Assembly: GCF_900110225.1 (NCBI RefSeq)
Contig: NZ_FOCW01000001.1
Location: forward strand, 310,001 to 374,000
DNA length: 64,000 bases
Direction: 5' to 3'
From: Allobrachymonas denitrificans DSM 15123
GTDB taxonomy: Bacteria; Pseudomonadota; Gammaproteobacteria; Burkholderiales; Burkholderiaceae_C
A program made the position numbers and the translations under genes. Positions 1 to 7,397 of the stretch are shown one piece after another (the first letter of the stretch is position 1; each line of letters starts with the position of its first letter). The notes beneath the pieces are model-generated. The model was given only the letters and a program-made list of their open reading frames with translations, had not been told where the DNA came from and searched no databases.

Positions 1-262
1 AACCAATGCCGGCACGGTCACGCAGGCCCTGATGGCGCGCCTGCGCGAGGGCGGGCAAGGGCAGCAGGCCCAGGTCGACGCAAGTGCGCTGCAGAGCTTC
101 GACTCTTCGGCGCTGGCGACCTTGCTGGCCCTGCAGCGGCAGGCGATGGAGCGGGGCGCCAGCCTGCACCTGCACGCTGCGCCGCTGCGCTTGGTCGAAC
201 TGGCGCGCTTGTATGGTGTGCATGAGTTGCTGCTCCCCGCGCCGGCCGCACAGCCTGCCTGA
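1..262 (+). CDS. mlaB: STAS-domain protein, MlaB-like (5' end outside window)
   Basis: The reading frame is open from the window edge and ends with TGA at 260-262, so only about the last 86 residues are visible. They carry the second half of a STAS fold: the stretch VDASALQSFDSSALATLL matches the conserved D-S/T-S loop of anti-sigma-antagonist-like proteins. The C-terminus (LVELARLYGVHELL) is typical of betaproteobacterial MlaB, the cytoplasmic STAS subunit of the MlaFEDB phospholipid transporter that keeps the outer membrane asymmetric. The start and the upstream mla genes are off the window, so the MlaB assignment is inferred from the domain alone. Confidence 0.6.
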   Translation, partial: TNAGTVTQALMARLREGGQGQQAQVDASALQSFDSSALATLLALQRQAMERGASLHLHAAPLRLVELARLYGVHELLLPAPAAQPA

Positions 263-285
263 GCGCCTGCCTCGCGCAACGCACG

Positions 286-324
286 AAAAAAACGCCCCGG
301 TCTGCCTTGCGGCATCGGGGCGTT
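286..324 (-). terminator. Rho-independent terminator of the 356-838 gene
   Basis: A 9-bp inverted repeat (AACGCCCCG at 291-299, CGGGGCGTT at 316-324) is followed on the minus strand by a run of seven to eight T. It lies about 30 bases past the stop of the minus-strand gene and between two convergent genes, so it may also stop transcripts from the left. Confidence 0.8.
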
Positions 325-355
325 GTCACGTATGGCCCTGACGGGGCCGGCGTGC

Positions 356-838
356 TTACGACTTGCTGCTGTCCTTGGCGGCGGCAGCTGGTGCTGCCGG
401 CTCGGCTGCAGGCGGCACGGCTTCAGCCTTGGCCGGTTCTGCCGCCTTCTTCGGGGCCGCTGCCTTCTTGGCAGCAGGCTTGGCAGCCTTGGCTGCGGCT
501 TTCATCGCTTCGGACGGCTTGGTGCTGGCGGCCTTCTTCTTCGGTGCCGGCTTGACAGCAGCCTTCGGGGCGGCCGGAACGTCGCCCGCCGCCGTCATGC
601 CGGCCAGATGCATGGAGGCATCGTACAGGCGGGACTTGCCGGCAAAGTGGCGATCCAGGCGCCACTCCTGCAGGATTTCCAGGGCCAGCTTGAACTTGTC
701 ATAGTCCAGCAGATAGATGTCGGTGATCGGGAAGTCGATTTCCGACTCCAGCGCCAGCACCAGACGCGACAGGGTAATGGCGTCGGCACTGCTGGAGTTG
801 CTTTCGATGAGCTTCCGCGCTTCTTTGATGGCACGCAT
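356..838 (-). CDS. Conserved small protein with Lys/Ala/Pro-rich histone H1-like tail
   Basis: 160 residues. The start at 838 (MRAIKEARKLIE) is preferred over an in-frame upstream start because AGGA lies 8-9 bases before it. The first 80 residues are a compact alpha-helical conserved domain (LSRLVLALESEIDFPITDIYLLDYDKF, quoted here as two pieces around the central E). The last 80 are a low-complexity tail of repeated PAAKKAA/PKKAA units resembling histone H1-like or AlgP-like DNA-binding tails of beta- and gammaproteobacteria. The N-terminal domain recurs in Burkholderiales as an uncharacterised family. Binding to nucleic acid through the tail is an inference from composition. The gene stands alone with its own terminator. 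Confidence 0.7.
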   Translation of the reverse strand: MRAIKEARKLIESNSSSADAITLSRLVLALESEIDFPITDIYLLDYDKFKLALEILQEWRLDRHFAGKSRLYDASMHLAGMTAAGDVPAAPKAAVKPAPKKKAASTKPSEAMKAAAKAAKPAAKKAAAPKKAAEPAKAEAVPPAAEPAAPAAAAKDSSKS

Positions 839-1030
839 GTTGAAATTTCCTAGGCTGTGGGTTCTGGTATCCGATTCTCGCCGGGCAATCCGCATTATCC
901 AGATACCGTCCGACCGATACGGGCGGGTTAGCCGGATTTTAGGGGCAACCCTGATACGCCAGAAGGGGGTGTCATGAATCTTTCACACCGGTGTCGCAGA
1001 GAGGCCCTTGTGCGCCAAGTCCGCGCCGGA

Positions 1031-1068
1031 AAAAAGAAAAACCCGCATGCCTGATGAGGGTATGCGGG
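1031..1068 (-). terminator. Terminator downstream of tRNA-Leu
   Basis: Stem CCCGCAT / ATGCGGG (1042-1048 and 1062-1068) is followed on the minus strand by TTTTTCTTTTTT. It starts 33 bases past the tRNA 3' end. Confidence 0.8.
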
Positions 1069-1100
1069 CTTGTCTGCTGGCTGTTGTCCAGTGCCATAAC

Positions 1101-1187
1101 TGGTGCCGAAGGCCGGAATCGAACCGGCACGAGGTCGCCCCCGGCAGATTTTGAATCTGCTGCGTCTACCAATTTCGCCACTCCGGC
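1101..1187 (-). tRNA. tRNA-Leu (anticodon CAA)
   Basis: 87 nt including an encoded CCA. The acceptor stem is GCCGGAG / CTTCGGC with one G-U pair. The anticodon stem-loop is GCAGA-TTCAAAA-TCTGC, giving anticodon CAA. The long variable arm (GGGGGCGACCTC) is the class II arm expected for leucine, and the T-arm is GCCGGTTCGATTCCGGC. Confidence 0.97.
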
Positions 1188-1266
1188 AGGAGAAGTAGAA
1201 TCAAGCCGATAATTATGACATAAAGCCGTTCCCACGGCGTGGCCTCTACACCACTGCGAGCAGAGC

Positions 1267-2169
1267 ATGCACTACCCCACCATCGAACATTTCATTGGCA
1301 AAACCCCGCTGGTGCGGCTCCAGCGCATCGGCGCCCAGGCCAACGCGGCACGCGGCAACGTGGTGCTCGGCAAGCTCGAGGGCAACAACCCCGCAGGTTC
1401 GGTCAAGGACCGTCCTGCGCTGTCCATGATTCTGCAGGCCGAGGCGCGCGGCGAGATCCGCCCCGGCGATGCCCTGATCGAAGCCACTAGCGGCAACACC
1501 GGCATCGCGCTGGCCATGGTAGCCGCCATCCGCGGCTACCGCATGATCCTCATCATGCCCGAGGATCTCAGCATCGAGCGCGCCCAGTGCATGCGCGCCT
1601 ATGGCGCCGAACTCATCCTCACCCCGCGCAGCGGCGGCATGGAATACGCGCGCGACCTGGCCCTGCAGATGCAGGCCGACGGCAAGGGCCGCGTGCTCGA
1701 CCAGTTCGGCAACAGCGACAACCCGCTCATCCACTACCAGACCACCGGCCCCGAGATCTGGCAGGACACCCGTGGCCAGATCACCCATTTCGTCAGCGCC
1801 ATGGGCACCACTGGCACCATCACCGGCGTGGCGCGCTACCTCAAGGAGCAGAATCCCGCCATCCGCATCATCGGCGCGCAGCCGGCCGATGGCTCGCGCA
1901 TTCCCGGCATTCGCAAGTGGCCGCAGGAATACCTGCCCAAGATCTATACGCCCGAGCTGGTGGACGAACTGGTGCTGGTCTCCCAGTCTGACGCCGAGGA
2001 CATGTGCCGCCAGCTGGCGCGCGAAGAGGGCATCTTTGCCGGCATCTCGGCAGCCGGCGCCTGCTGGGTGGCCCAGCAACTGGCCGCTACCGTCGAAACT
2101 GCCACTATCGTCTTCGTCGTCTGCGACCGCGGCGACCGCTACCTGTCTACCGGTGTCTTCCCCGCCTGA
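1267..2169 (+). CDS. cysM: Cysteine synthase B (O-acetylserine sulfhydrylase B)
   Basis: 300 residues, full length for CysM. This cytoplasmic PLP enzyme makes cysteine from O-acetylserine and sulfide or thiosulfate. The PLP lysine lies in NNPAGSVKDRP (about residue 44), the phosphate/substrate loop is EATSGNTG (about 78), and the glycine-rich PLP-phosphate loop is SAMGTTGTITG (about 177). The EYLPKIY and GIFAGISAAGA segments favour the B isozyme over CysK. A TusA-like sulfur carrier gene starts 12 bases after the stop, so the pair probably forms a sulfur-metabolism operon. Confidence 0.95.
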   Translation: MHYPTIEHFIGKTPLVRLQRIGAQANAARGNVVLGKLEGNNPAGSVKDRPALSMILQAEARGEIRPGDALIEATSGNTGIALAMVAAIRGYRMILIMPEDLSIERAQCMRAYGAELILTPRSGGMEYARDLALQMQADGKGRVLDQFGNSDNPLIHYQTTGPEIWQDTRGQITHFVSAMGTTGTITGVARYLKEQNPAIRIIGAQPADGSRIPGIRKWPQEYLPKIYTPELVDELVLVSQSDAEDMCRQLAREEGIFAGISAAGACWVAQQLAATVETATIVFVVCDRGDRYLSTGVFPA

Positions 2170-2181
2170 GGATCCTGTTTC

Positions 2182-2436
2182 ATGCCTACCGATGCAAGCG
2201 CAACCCCCCTGCACCACGACACCGAAATCGACACCAGCGGTCTGCAGTGCCCGCTGCCCATTCTGCGCGCCAAGAAGGCGCTGAATGCCATGGAAAGCGG
2301 CCAGGTGCTGCGCGTCATCACGACCGACCCGGGTGCCGAGCGCGATTTCCAGGCCTTTGCCGTGCAGACTGGCAACACCTTGCTCAGCCAGCAGATGGAC
2401 GGCCAGCGCGGCGTTCACTATCTGCGCCGGCGCTGA
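2182..2436 (+). CDS. tusA: TusA-family sulfur carrier protein
   Basis: 84 residues with the TusA signature CPLPILRAKKAL, in which Cys24 (approximately) is the sulfur-carrying residue of the CPxP motif. The rest (GQVLRVITTDPGAERDFQAF) matches the two-layer alpha/beta fold. TusA proteins pass persulfide sulfur for tRNA 2-thiolation, molybdenum cofactor synthesis or sulfur oxidation. The location 12 bases behind cysM supports a general sulfur-transfer role, but the exact acceptor cannot be read from the sequence. Several TusA paralogues are common in this order, so the symbol marks the family. Confidence 0.85.
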   Translation: MPTDASATPLHHDTEIDTSGLQCPLPILRAKKALNAMESGQVLRVITTDPGAERDFQAFAVQTGNTLLSQQMDGQRGVHYLRRR

Positions 2437-2508
2437 GCCGCCGGAGGAGGGCCGCACACAGGCAGCCGCGCCTGCCCTCCGGGCTTGTCTCCTTGCCCCC
2501 GACGAAGC

Positions 2509-2599
2509 AAAAAAAGCCCCAAGTCTTGTGGACTTGGGGCTGAATCCACCTGATAGGAGGGTGGAGGAGACAACTATTGCATGAAACTGAATAATGCAA
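2509..2599 (-). ncRNA. Candidate small RNA with CUCCU loops and strong terminator
   Basis: Read on the minus strand there are three consecutive hairpins. The first is TTGCAT / ATGCAA (2599-2577) with an 11-base loop. The second is CCACC / GGTGG (2564-2546) whose 9-base loop is CTCCTATCA, preceded by unpaired TCTCCTCC. The third is an 11-bp terminator (2541-2515) followed by seven T. The exposed CUCCUCC and CUCCU are anti-Shine-Dalgarno sequences, as in several trans-acting regulators. No open reading frame explains this layout. A promoter could not be fixed; TAAACT lies in the right place upstream on the minus strand. The rest of the 2437-2769 gap holds no other gene I can see. Confidence 0.5.
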
Positions 2600-2769
2600 C
2601 GGTTCAAAGTTTAGCCAAAATTTTGCTGCAGCGCACATAAGCAGCGTGACCAAATGCACGGCGCTGCCCAAAAACCTCGTTTTTTTGCGAACGTCTGTGC
2701 TTTCCTGGCAACACTTTGGGGGCTAAGTCCGCATTTTTCCGAGAAATTCAGAAAAATTTCACAAATTTG

Positions 2770-3234
2770 TCATGGCTGAGCCTGTTTGCTGTCGATCAGG
2801 GTGAGGCTGGTCGTGATCTCTGCCGTGCGGCCGAGCATGGCGCTGGCAGAGCAGTATTTTTCGTGGCTCATCGCAATGGCGCGCTCCACGGCGGCTTGCG
2901 GCAGGCCCGCGCCACGCACCTCGAAAGCCATGTGGATGCGGGTAAATACCTTGGGATCGGTCTCGGCGCGTTCGGCCTCGATCGCCACGCTGCAACCCTC
3001 CACGGCATGGCGCCCGCGCTTGAGAATCAGCACCACGTCATAGCTGGCGCAGCCGCCCAGGCCGGCCAGCAGCATTTCCATCGGGCGCGGCGCCAGGTTC
3101 TGTCCGCCATTTTCCGGACGCACGGCATCCGGCGCGCCATCCATCATCACCGTATGGCCGCTGCCGGTTTCAGCCACAAACCCCATGCCCGACCGTGTGG
3201 CCAGGCCGCCAGTCCAACTCACCCTGCATTCCAT
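2770..3234 (-). CDS. OsmC-family protein
   Basis: 154 residues. The start has AGGAGAG 6 bases upstream. Two conserved cysteines sit in GLGGCASYDVV (about residue 61) and SHEKYCSASAML (about 127), the positions of the peroxidatic and resolving cysteines in OsmC/Ohr/YhfA proteins, which reduce organic hydroperoxides. The sequence resembles the YhfA-like branch more than Ohr. It follows coq7 on the same strand with a gap of 106 bases, so co-transcription is possible. Substrate is unknown. Confidence 0.85.
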   Translation of the reverse strand: MECRVSWTGGLATRSGMGFVAETGSGHTVMMDGAPDAVRPENGGQNLAPRPMEMLLAGLGGCASYDVVLILKRGRHAVEGCSVAIEAERAETDPKVFTRIHMAFEVRGAGLPQAAVERAIAMSHEKYCSASAMLGRTAEITTSLTLIDSKQAQP

Positions 3235-3340
3235 CGTGCCTCTCCTGAAAGATCCGGAGCGCTGATTGTAGGGGCCAGCCGGTTGCCCGGGCCGAAGCGG
3301 GGCTGTTCGACGGGAAAATGCCGGGGCCGGCCCGCGGCGG

Positions 3341-3994
3341 TCAGAGGCGGTGCGCCACCGTCGTCATCACCTTGGCGGCGAGCCGCATCAGGCCCTGCAC
3401 TGGCGTGCTCAGGGGTGCGGCACCGGCATTGAGGGCGGCATCGGCGTGGCGCTGTTCGTCTTCCTTCATCTGTTGCACGATCACGCGCGAAGCCGCGTCG
3501 CCGGCAGGCAGGCGCTCCAGATGGCTGTGCAGGTGCGACTCGACCTGGCGCTCGGTTTCCACCACAAAGCCCAGGCTGTTGCGGTCGCTCACGCGGCCCA
3601 TCACCATGCCCAGCGCAAAGGCGCCGGCATACCACAGGGGGTTGAGCAGGGAGGGGCGGTCGTTCAGCTCGTCCAGGCGCTGTTTGGTCCAGGCCAGATG
3701 GTCCATCTCCTCGCGGGCCGCTTCCTCGAAGTGGGCGCGCAGTTCGGGATCGCGTGTGGCCAGGGCCTGCGACTGGTACAGCGCCTGGGCGCAGATCTCG
3801 CCCACATGGTTCACGCGCATCAGCGCACCTGCCAGGCGCTTGTCGGCATCGGACAGCTTGGCATCCTGCACCAGGCTGTGCATGCCCTCGCGCTCGGGCG
3901 GGTAGGGCGCGCTGGCGTGAGGGGGCGCGAACAGCACGCGCAGCGAGGCATCGGCGGCGTGCAGCCAGGAATCCAGGGCAGAGGGGTGTTGCAT
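3341..3994 (-). CDS. coq7: Demethoxyubiquinone hydroxylase (Coq7)
   Basis: 217 residues from the chosen ATG at 3994; an upstream in-frame ATG would add 31 arginine-rich residues not seen in the family. Coq7 is a membrane-associated di-iron enzyme for the last hydroxylation in ubiquinone synthesis. The ligand motifs are present: [17 protein letters not shown] (ExxH), [16 protein letters not shown] and [10 protein letters not shown] (ExxH). No clear ribosome binding site is visible before 3994, so the start is the least certain part. Confidence 0.92.
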   Translation of the reverse strand: MQHPSALDSWLHAADASLRVLFAPPHASAPYPPEREGMHSLVQDAKLSDADKRLAGALMRVNHVGEICAQALYQSQALATRDPELRAHFEEAAREEMDHLAWTKQRLDELNDRPSLLNPLWYAGAFALGMVMGRVSDRNSLGFVVETERQVESHLHSHLERLPAGDAASRVIVQQMKEDEQRHADAALNAGAAPLSTPVQGLMRLAAKVMTTVAHRL

Positions 3995-4411
3995 GGACAG
4001 GTTGAAATTCGTTGAAGGGGAAAGCCGCCGAATGTTGCGTCGGGGATAAAGGTGATTGTAAGGACGGGCTTTGGGGTGCGTCATCACGCGTCTGGCGAAA
4101 CCGGCGCGGCGGGAATCAGGGCAAGCTGAAACATGAGACGCCGCATACGATGTCGCGCATACCGCGAGGATAGTCCGGACCTTGGTGATGTGTCCGGGTG
4201 GTGTAATATGTTGTAAGTAAACTACGTAATTGTCATCTTTTTACAAGAAAAGAGTGAAAAGCGTAACTTTTTTGGCGGTGATGCAGCGATATCTGCTGCA
4301 ATAAAGGTGCCTTTCGAGTTGGGGCCAGAAGCTCGGATGCGGTGGTGGAAATGCCCGCCATGCGCGTTCTGCAGCAAACTGGTATCCCATGATTAACCTT
4401 GGAGAACTTGC
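3995..4411. other. Gap between coq7 and first porin
   Basis: No gene is evident. The right half is AT-rich compared with its surroundings and should carry the promoter of the first porin: TGCAATAAAG at 4297-4306 resembles TGCAATAGAG in front of the second porin and may be a shared -10 region. A small inverted repeat GCAGC-N7-GCTGC lies just before it. A GGAG ribosome binding site is at 4401-4404. Confidence 0.4.
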
Positions 4412-5563
4412 AATAAAAAAACACTGATCGCCATCGCCGCTCTGGCTGCCGTGGGTGCCGCTTCTGCCCAATCTTCCGTCACGCTGTATGGCGTGGCTGA
4501 TGTCTATGCTGGCCAGACCAAAACAACGCTTACCCTGCCGGCGTGGGGGCAGGAGATGCCGACGGCGGTCGCTGTGCGCCCTATCCCGATGCGTAAAATC
4601 GTGAACAAGGACACCGGCTTCAAGTCCGGCGGCCTGCAGGGCAGCCGCATTGGCGTGAAGGGTGTGGAAGACCTGGGCAATGGCCTGAAGGCCGTGTTCA
4701 ACTACGAAATGGGCTTCAACGCTATTGATGGTGATCTGGCTAACCACAGCGGCACCGGCGTTGGTTTTGGTCGCCGTGCTGTCGTTGGTTTGGAAGGTGG
4801 CTTCGGCAGCGTGCTGCTGGGTACCGACTACACTCCGCTGTTCAACCTGCTGGATGCCAGCTCTGTAGACGGCCTGTCCTCTTTCGAAACCGTAAGCGCC
4901 CACATCTACACTCCGCGCGCCTCCGGCGTGCACTACGCCGGCAACTTCTCCGGCGTGGGCATCCAGGCTTTCGCTGGCTACAACAAGGTAAGCGAAACCG
5001 AGAGCGGTGCTTGGGGTTCTTACAATGAAACCACCAAGGAGCAGGGCTACGGTCTGGGCGTGAGCTATGCCAATGGCCCCTTCATGGTGGGCGTGGCCGG
5101 CCAGGAGTTCAAGAACAGCTATTCCGACAGCGATCCTTCCTCTTTCCAGATCAAGCGTACGGAAGCCGCCGTAGGCGCTACTTATGACTTCGGCGCAGCC
5201 AAGCTGTTCGCCAACTACATCAATGCTCGCCTGCGCGCTACCGACGGTGGTGCCTCCATGGGCAAGCTGAAGGCTGAAGAAGCCAACATCGGCGTGCGCG
5301 TGCCGTTTGGTGCTGCTTCCGTCATGGCTGGCTACGGCCATAACCGTGTCAAGGCCTACAACGGTAACGGCGATCAGCTCGGCAGCGCCAAGGGCAACGA
5401 CTGGGTGGTGGGCGCCAACTACGCTTTCAGCAAGCGTACCGATGTATACGCCCGCGTTGGCCGTACGGATGATTTGAAAGTGAAAGCCAAAGTGGCCAAT
5501 GGTCGTGAAATCGGTTCTTACAAGGTTGAAAACGTGGCCGTTGGCCTGCGTCACAAGTTCTGA
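4412..5563 (+). pseudogene. Gram-negative trimeric porin with destroyed start codon
   Basis: The frame from 4415 encodes a complete 16-strand-type porin of about 380 residues: signal peptide KKTLIAIAALAAVGAASAQ, mature start SSVTLYGVADVY, and the C-terminal GLRHKF ending in phenylalanine. It is strongly similar to the neighbour at 5989-7164. The expected start reads AT-AAAAAAACA, where the second porin has ATGAAAAAATCT; the G of ATG is missing. No ATG, GTG or TTG lies in frame between the preceding in-frame stop at 4394 and the signal-peptide interior (GTG at 4451). A short ORF from ATG 4389 enters a slippery A7 run and could reach the porin frame by a -1 shift. The rest of the gene is intact, so the lesion is recent or a sequencing error. 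Confidence 0.75.
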
Positions 5564-5607
5564 TTTATGAGGCCGGCTGCTGGCTGGCCTGAAATCGGAA
5601 TGACGGA

Positions 5608-5635
5608 AAGCCACCCGGTCGGGTGGCTTTTTCTT
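5608..5635 (+). terminator. Terminator of first porin
   Basis: Stem AAGCCACCC / GGGTGGCTT (5608-5616, 5621-5629) with loop GGTC, followed by TTTCTT. The second porin has an almost identical terminator. Confidence 0.9.
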
Positions 5636-5640
5636 GGTTT

Positions 5641-5988
5641 GCAACGGGTTGGCATGCTACTTCAAGTGATTTGTAAGCTGTGGGTGGCAATCAGGCGTCA
5701 GTTCTCAAGCCTTGCTGCAGCCGCCCCCGGATGCAAATGCCACGGAATGCGTGGATTGTCCAGTTTCCCGCCGACTTGTTGCGGCCAGGCAACGCAATTG
5801 TTGTCGGTGTGCGACATGGGGCGAATAAAAGTGTGTTTTCCTTGGCTGAAAGGGGAAACCTCTGGTGCAATAGAGACAACTTCCGAAAAGGAGGTTGGCC
5901 CGGGGAACCGGGGGCTGCGCAAAAAAGGCACAACGCCAGCGCAAGCCCACGAACCGGTGCCCTATGTTTAACCTTGGAGAAACTTGCA
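5641..5988 (+). promoter_or_regulatory. Leader and promoter region of second porin
   Basis: No gene is evident. The last 40 bases (AACCTTGGAGAAACTTGCA before the ATG) are nearly the same as the leader of the first porin, including the GGAG ribosome binding site. A putative -10 is TGCAATAGAG near 5867-5876. In-frame extension of the porin ORF back to 5680 is rejected because the signal peptide starts at 5989. Confidence 0.45.
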
Positions 5989-7164
5989 ATGAAAAAATCT
6001 CTGATTGCTATCGCTGCTCTGGCTGCTGTGGGCGCCGCTTCCGCTCAGTCTTCCGTGACCCTGTATGGTCTGGCTGACGTCAACCTGGGCTACAGCAAGG
6101 ATACCGTTACCGTAACCACCCCCGATGGCTCTGGTAAGCTGACCAACCGCAAGACCGGCTTCCAGTCCGGTGGCCTGCAGGGCAGCCGTCTGGGCGTGAA
6201 AGGTGTTGAGGACCTGGGCAACGGTCTGAAGGCTGTGTTCAACTACGAGCTGGGTTTTGACGCCATCAATGGCGCCTTCACCGACAACAGCAAAGACGGC
6301 ATCGGCTTCAGCCGCCGTGCTGTGGTGGGCTTGCAGGGTGGTTTCGGCAGCGTGCTGTTCGGTAAGGACTACACCCCCCTGTACAACCTGATCACCGCCA
6401 CCTCCGCTGACGGTCAGTCTTCGTTCGATGCAGGCGCACTGACGACTGGCGCCCCGAACCTGAACGGCGTGGGCGGCAGTTCGTACAAGCTGGGCGGCTA
6501 CAAAGAGCGTGCTTACGGTGTGCACTACGCTGGCAACTTCTCTGGCGTTGGCGTGCAGGCTTTTGGCGAATACAGCAACTCCAAGACTGAATTGGCCGTG
6601 ACCGGCCAGCAAACCAATGTTTCGGCAAACACCAAGAGCCAAGGTTACGGCCTGGGTGTGAGCTACGCTAACGGCCCGTTCATGGTCGGCGTTGCTGGTC
6701 ACCAAGTGAAAGATACGGCGGCGGGTACGACTGTGTCCAAGATCACTGAGTATGGCGTGGGCGGTACCTACGATTTTGGTGCAGCCAAGCTGTTCGCTAA
6801 CTACCTGTACAGCAAGAACCGTCCCAACGCTGTTTTGGATGCCCTCAATGCAAACGTGAATACCAAGGCTGAAGAAGCCAACATTGGCGTTCTGGTACCT
6901 TTCGGAGCCGCTTCCCTGGTTGCTGAATACGGCCACAACCGTGTGAAGTTCTACGACGGCGTGAGCGGTGAGCAAATGGCCAAAGGCAAGGGCAACGACT
7001 GGATGATCGGTGCCAACTACGCTTTCAGCAAGCGCACCGACGTATACGCTCGCGTTGGCCGCAGCAACGACCTGAAGGTTGAAGGCGTGAACGGCTATTT
7101 CGACGACATTACTGCTCGCGCCAAGACTGAAAAGGCTGCCATCGGCCTGCGTCACAAGTTCTAA
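5989..7164 (+). CDS. Gram-negative trimeric porin (outer membrane channel)
   Basis: 391 residues, the usual size for betaproteobacterial general porins. The signal peptide is MKKSLIAIAALAAVGAASA, cleaved before QSSVTLYGLADVNLGY, the characteristic mature N-terminus. The C-terminus GLRHKF ends in the phenylalanine recognised by the BAM machinery. Conserved porin segments include SRLGVKGVEDLGNGLKAVF (first half), RRAVVGLQGGFGSVLFG and YAFSKRTDVYARVG. The start is fixed by GGAG 10 bases upstream. It has its own promoter region and terminator and is a tandem duplicate of the gene at 4412-5563, differing mainly in surface-loop segments. Confidence 0.95.
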   Translation: MKKSLIAIAALAAVGAASAQSSVTLYGLADVNLGYSKDTVTVTTPDGSGKLTNRKTGFQSGGLQGSRLGVKGVEDLGNGLKAVFNYELGFDAINGAFTDNSKDGIGFSRRAVVGLQGGFGSVLFGKDYTPLYNLITATSADGQSSFDAGALTTGAPNLNGVGGSSYKLGGYKERAYGVHYAGNFSGVGVQAFGEYSNSKTELAVTGQQTNVSANTKSQGYGLGVSYANGPFMVGVAGHQVKDTAAGTTVSKITEYGVGGTYDFGAAKLFANYLYSKNRPNAVLDALNANVNTKAEEANIGVLVPFGAASLVAEYGHNRVKFYDGVSGEQMAKGKGNDWMIGANYAFSKRTDVYARVGRSNDLKVEGVNGYFDDITARAKTEKAAIGLRHKF

Positions 7165-7206
7165 TTCACGGCTGGCGTCAGCCAGCTTTGAATCAGCTTG
7201 ATGCGA

Positions 7207-7232
7207 AAGCCACCCTTCGGGGTGGCTTTTTT
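7207..7232 (+). terminator. Terminator of second porin
   Basis: Stem AAGCCACCC / GGGTGGCTT (7207-7215, 7220-7228) with a TTCG tetraloop and a run of six T. Confidence 0.93.
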
Positions 7233-7274
7233 GCGTCTGCCATTAAGCTGGGCAGTGTCCAAAACACAACGATT

Positions 7275-7294
7275 TAGCACGATCGTTCGGGATT
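7275..7294. promoter_or_regulatory. Putative TetR (fatty-acid regulator) operator before fadL-like gene
   Basis: TAGCACGATCGTTCGGGATT contains the perfect palindrome ACGATCGT. The same motif with one change (TAGCACGACCGTTCG) lies just before the TetR gene at 60453. It is 104 bases upstream of the FadL-type start, a suitable place for control of that promoter. Confidence 0.5.
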
Positions 7295-7397
7295 GTCCCT
7301 ATTCGAACTTTCCGCGTGCTTTTTACAATTTGATCCAGCGAATCAATGGGATACGCTGTATCGAAAAGCGTTGTTTGGACACAGTTTAGGAGACAAG

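Noticed and set aside
2581-2640. Short plus-strand ORF of 19 codons starting ATGAAACTG, with GGAGGAG upstream
   Set aside because: The purine-rich stretch is the complement of the CUCCUCC element of the candidate small RNA, the spacing to the ATG is too long (about 13 bases), and the peptide resembles nothing I know. The minus-strand RNA explains the hairpins better.
5680-5988. Upstream extension of the second porin frame
   Set aside because: A canonical signal peptide and ribosome binding site set the start at 5989.
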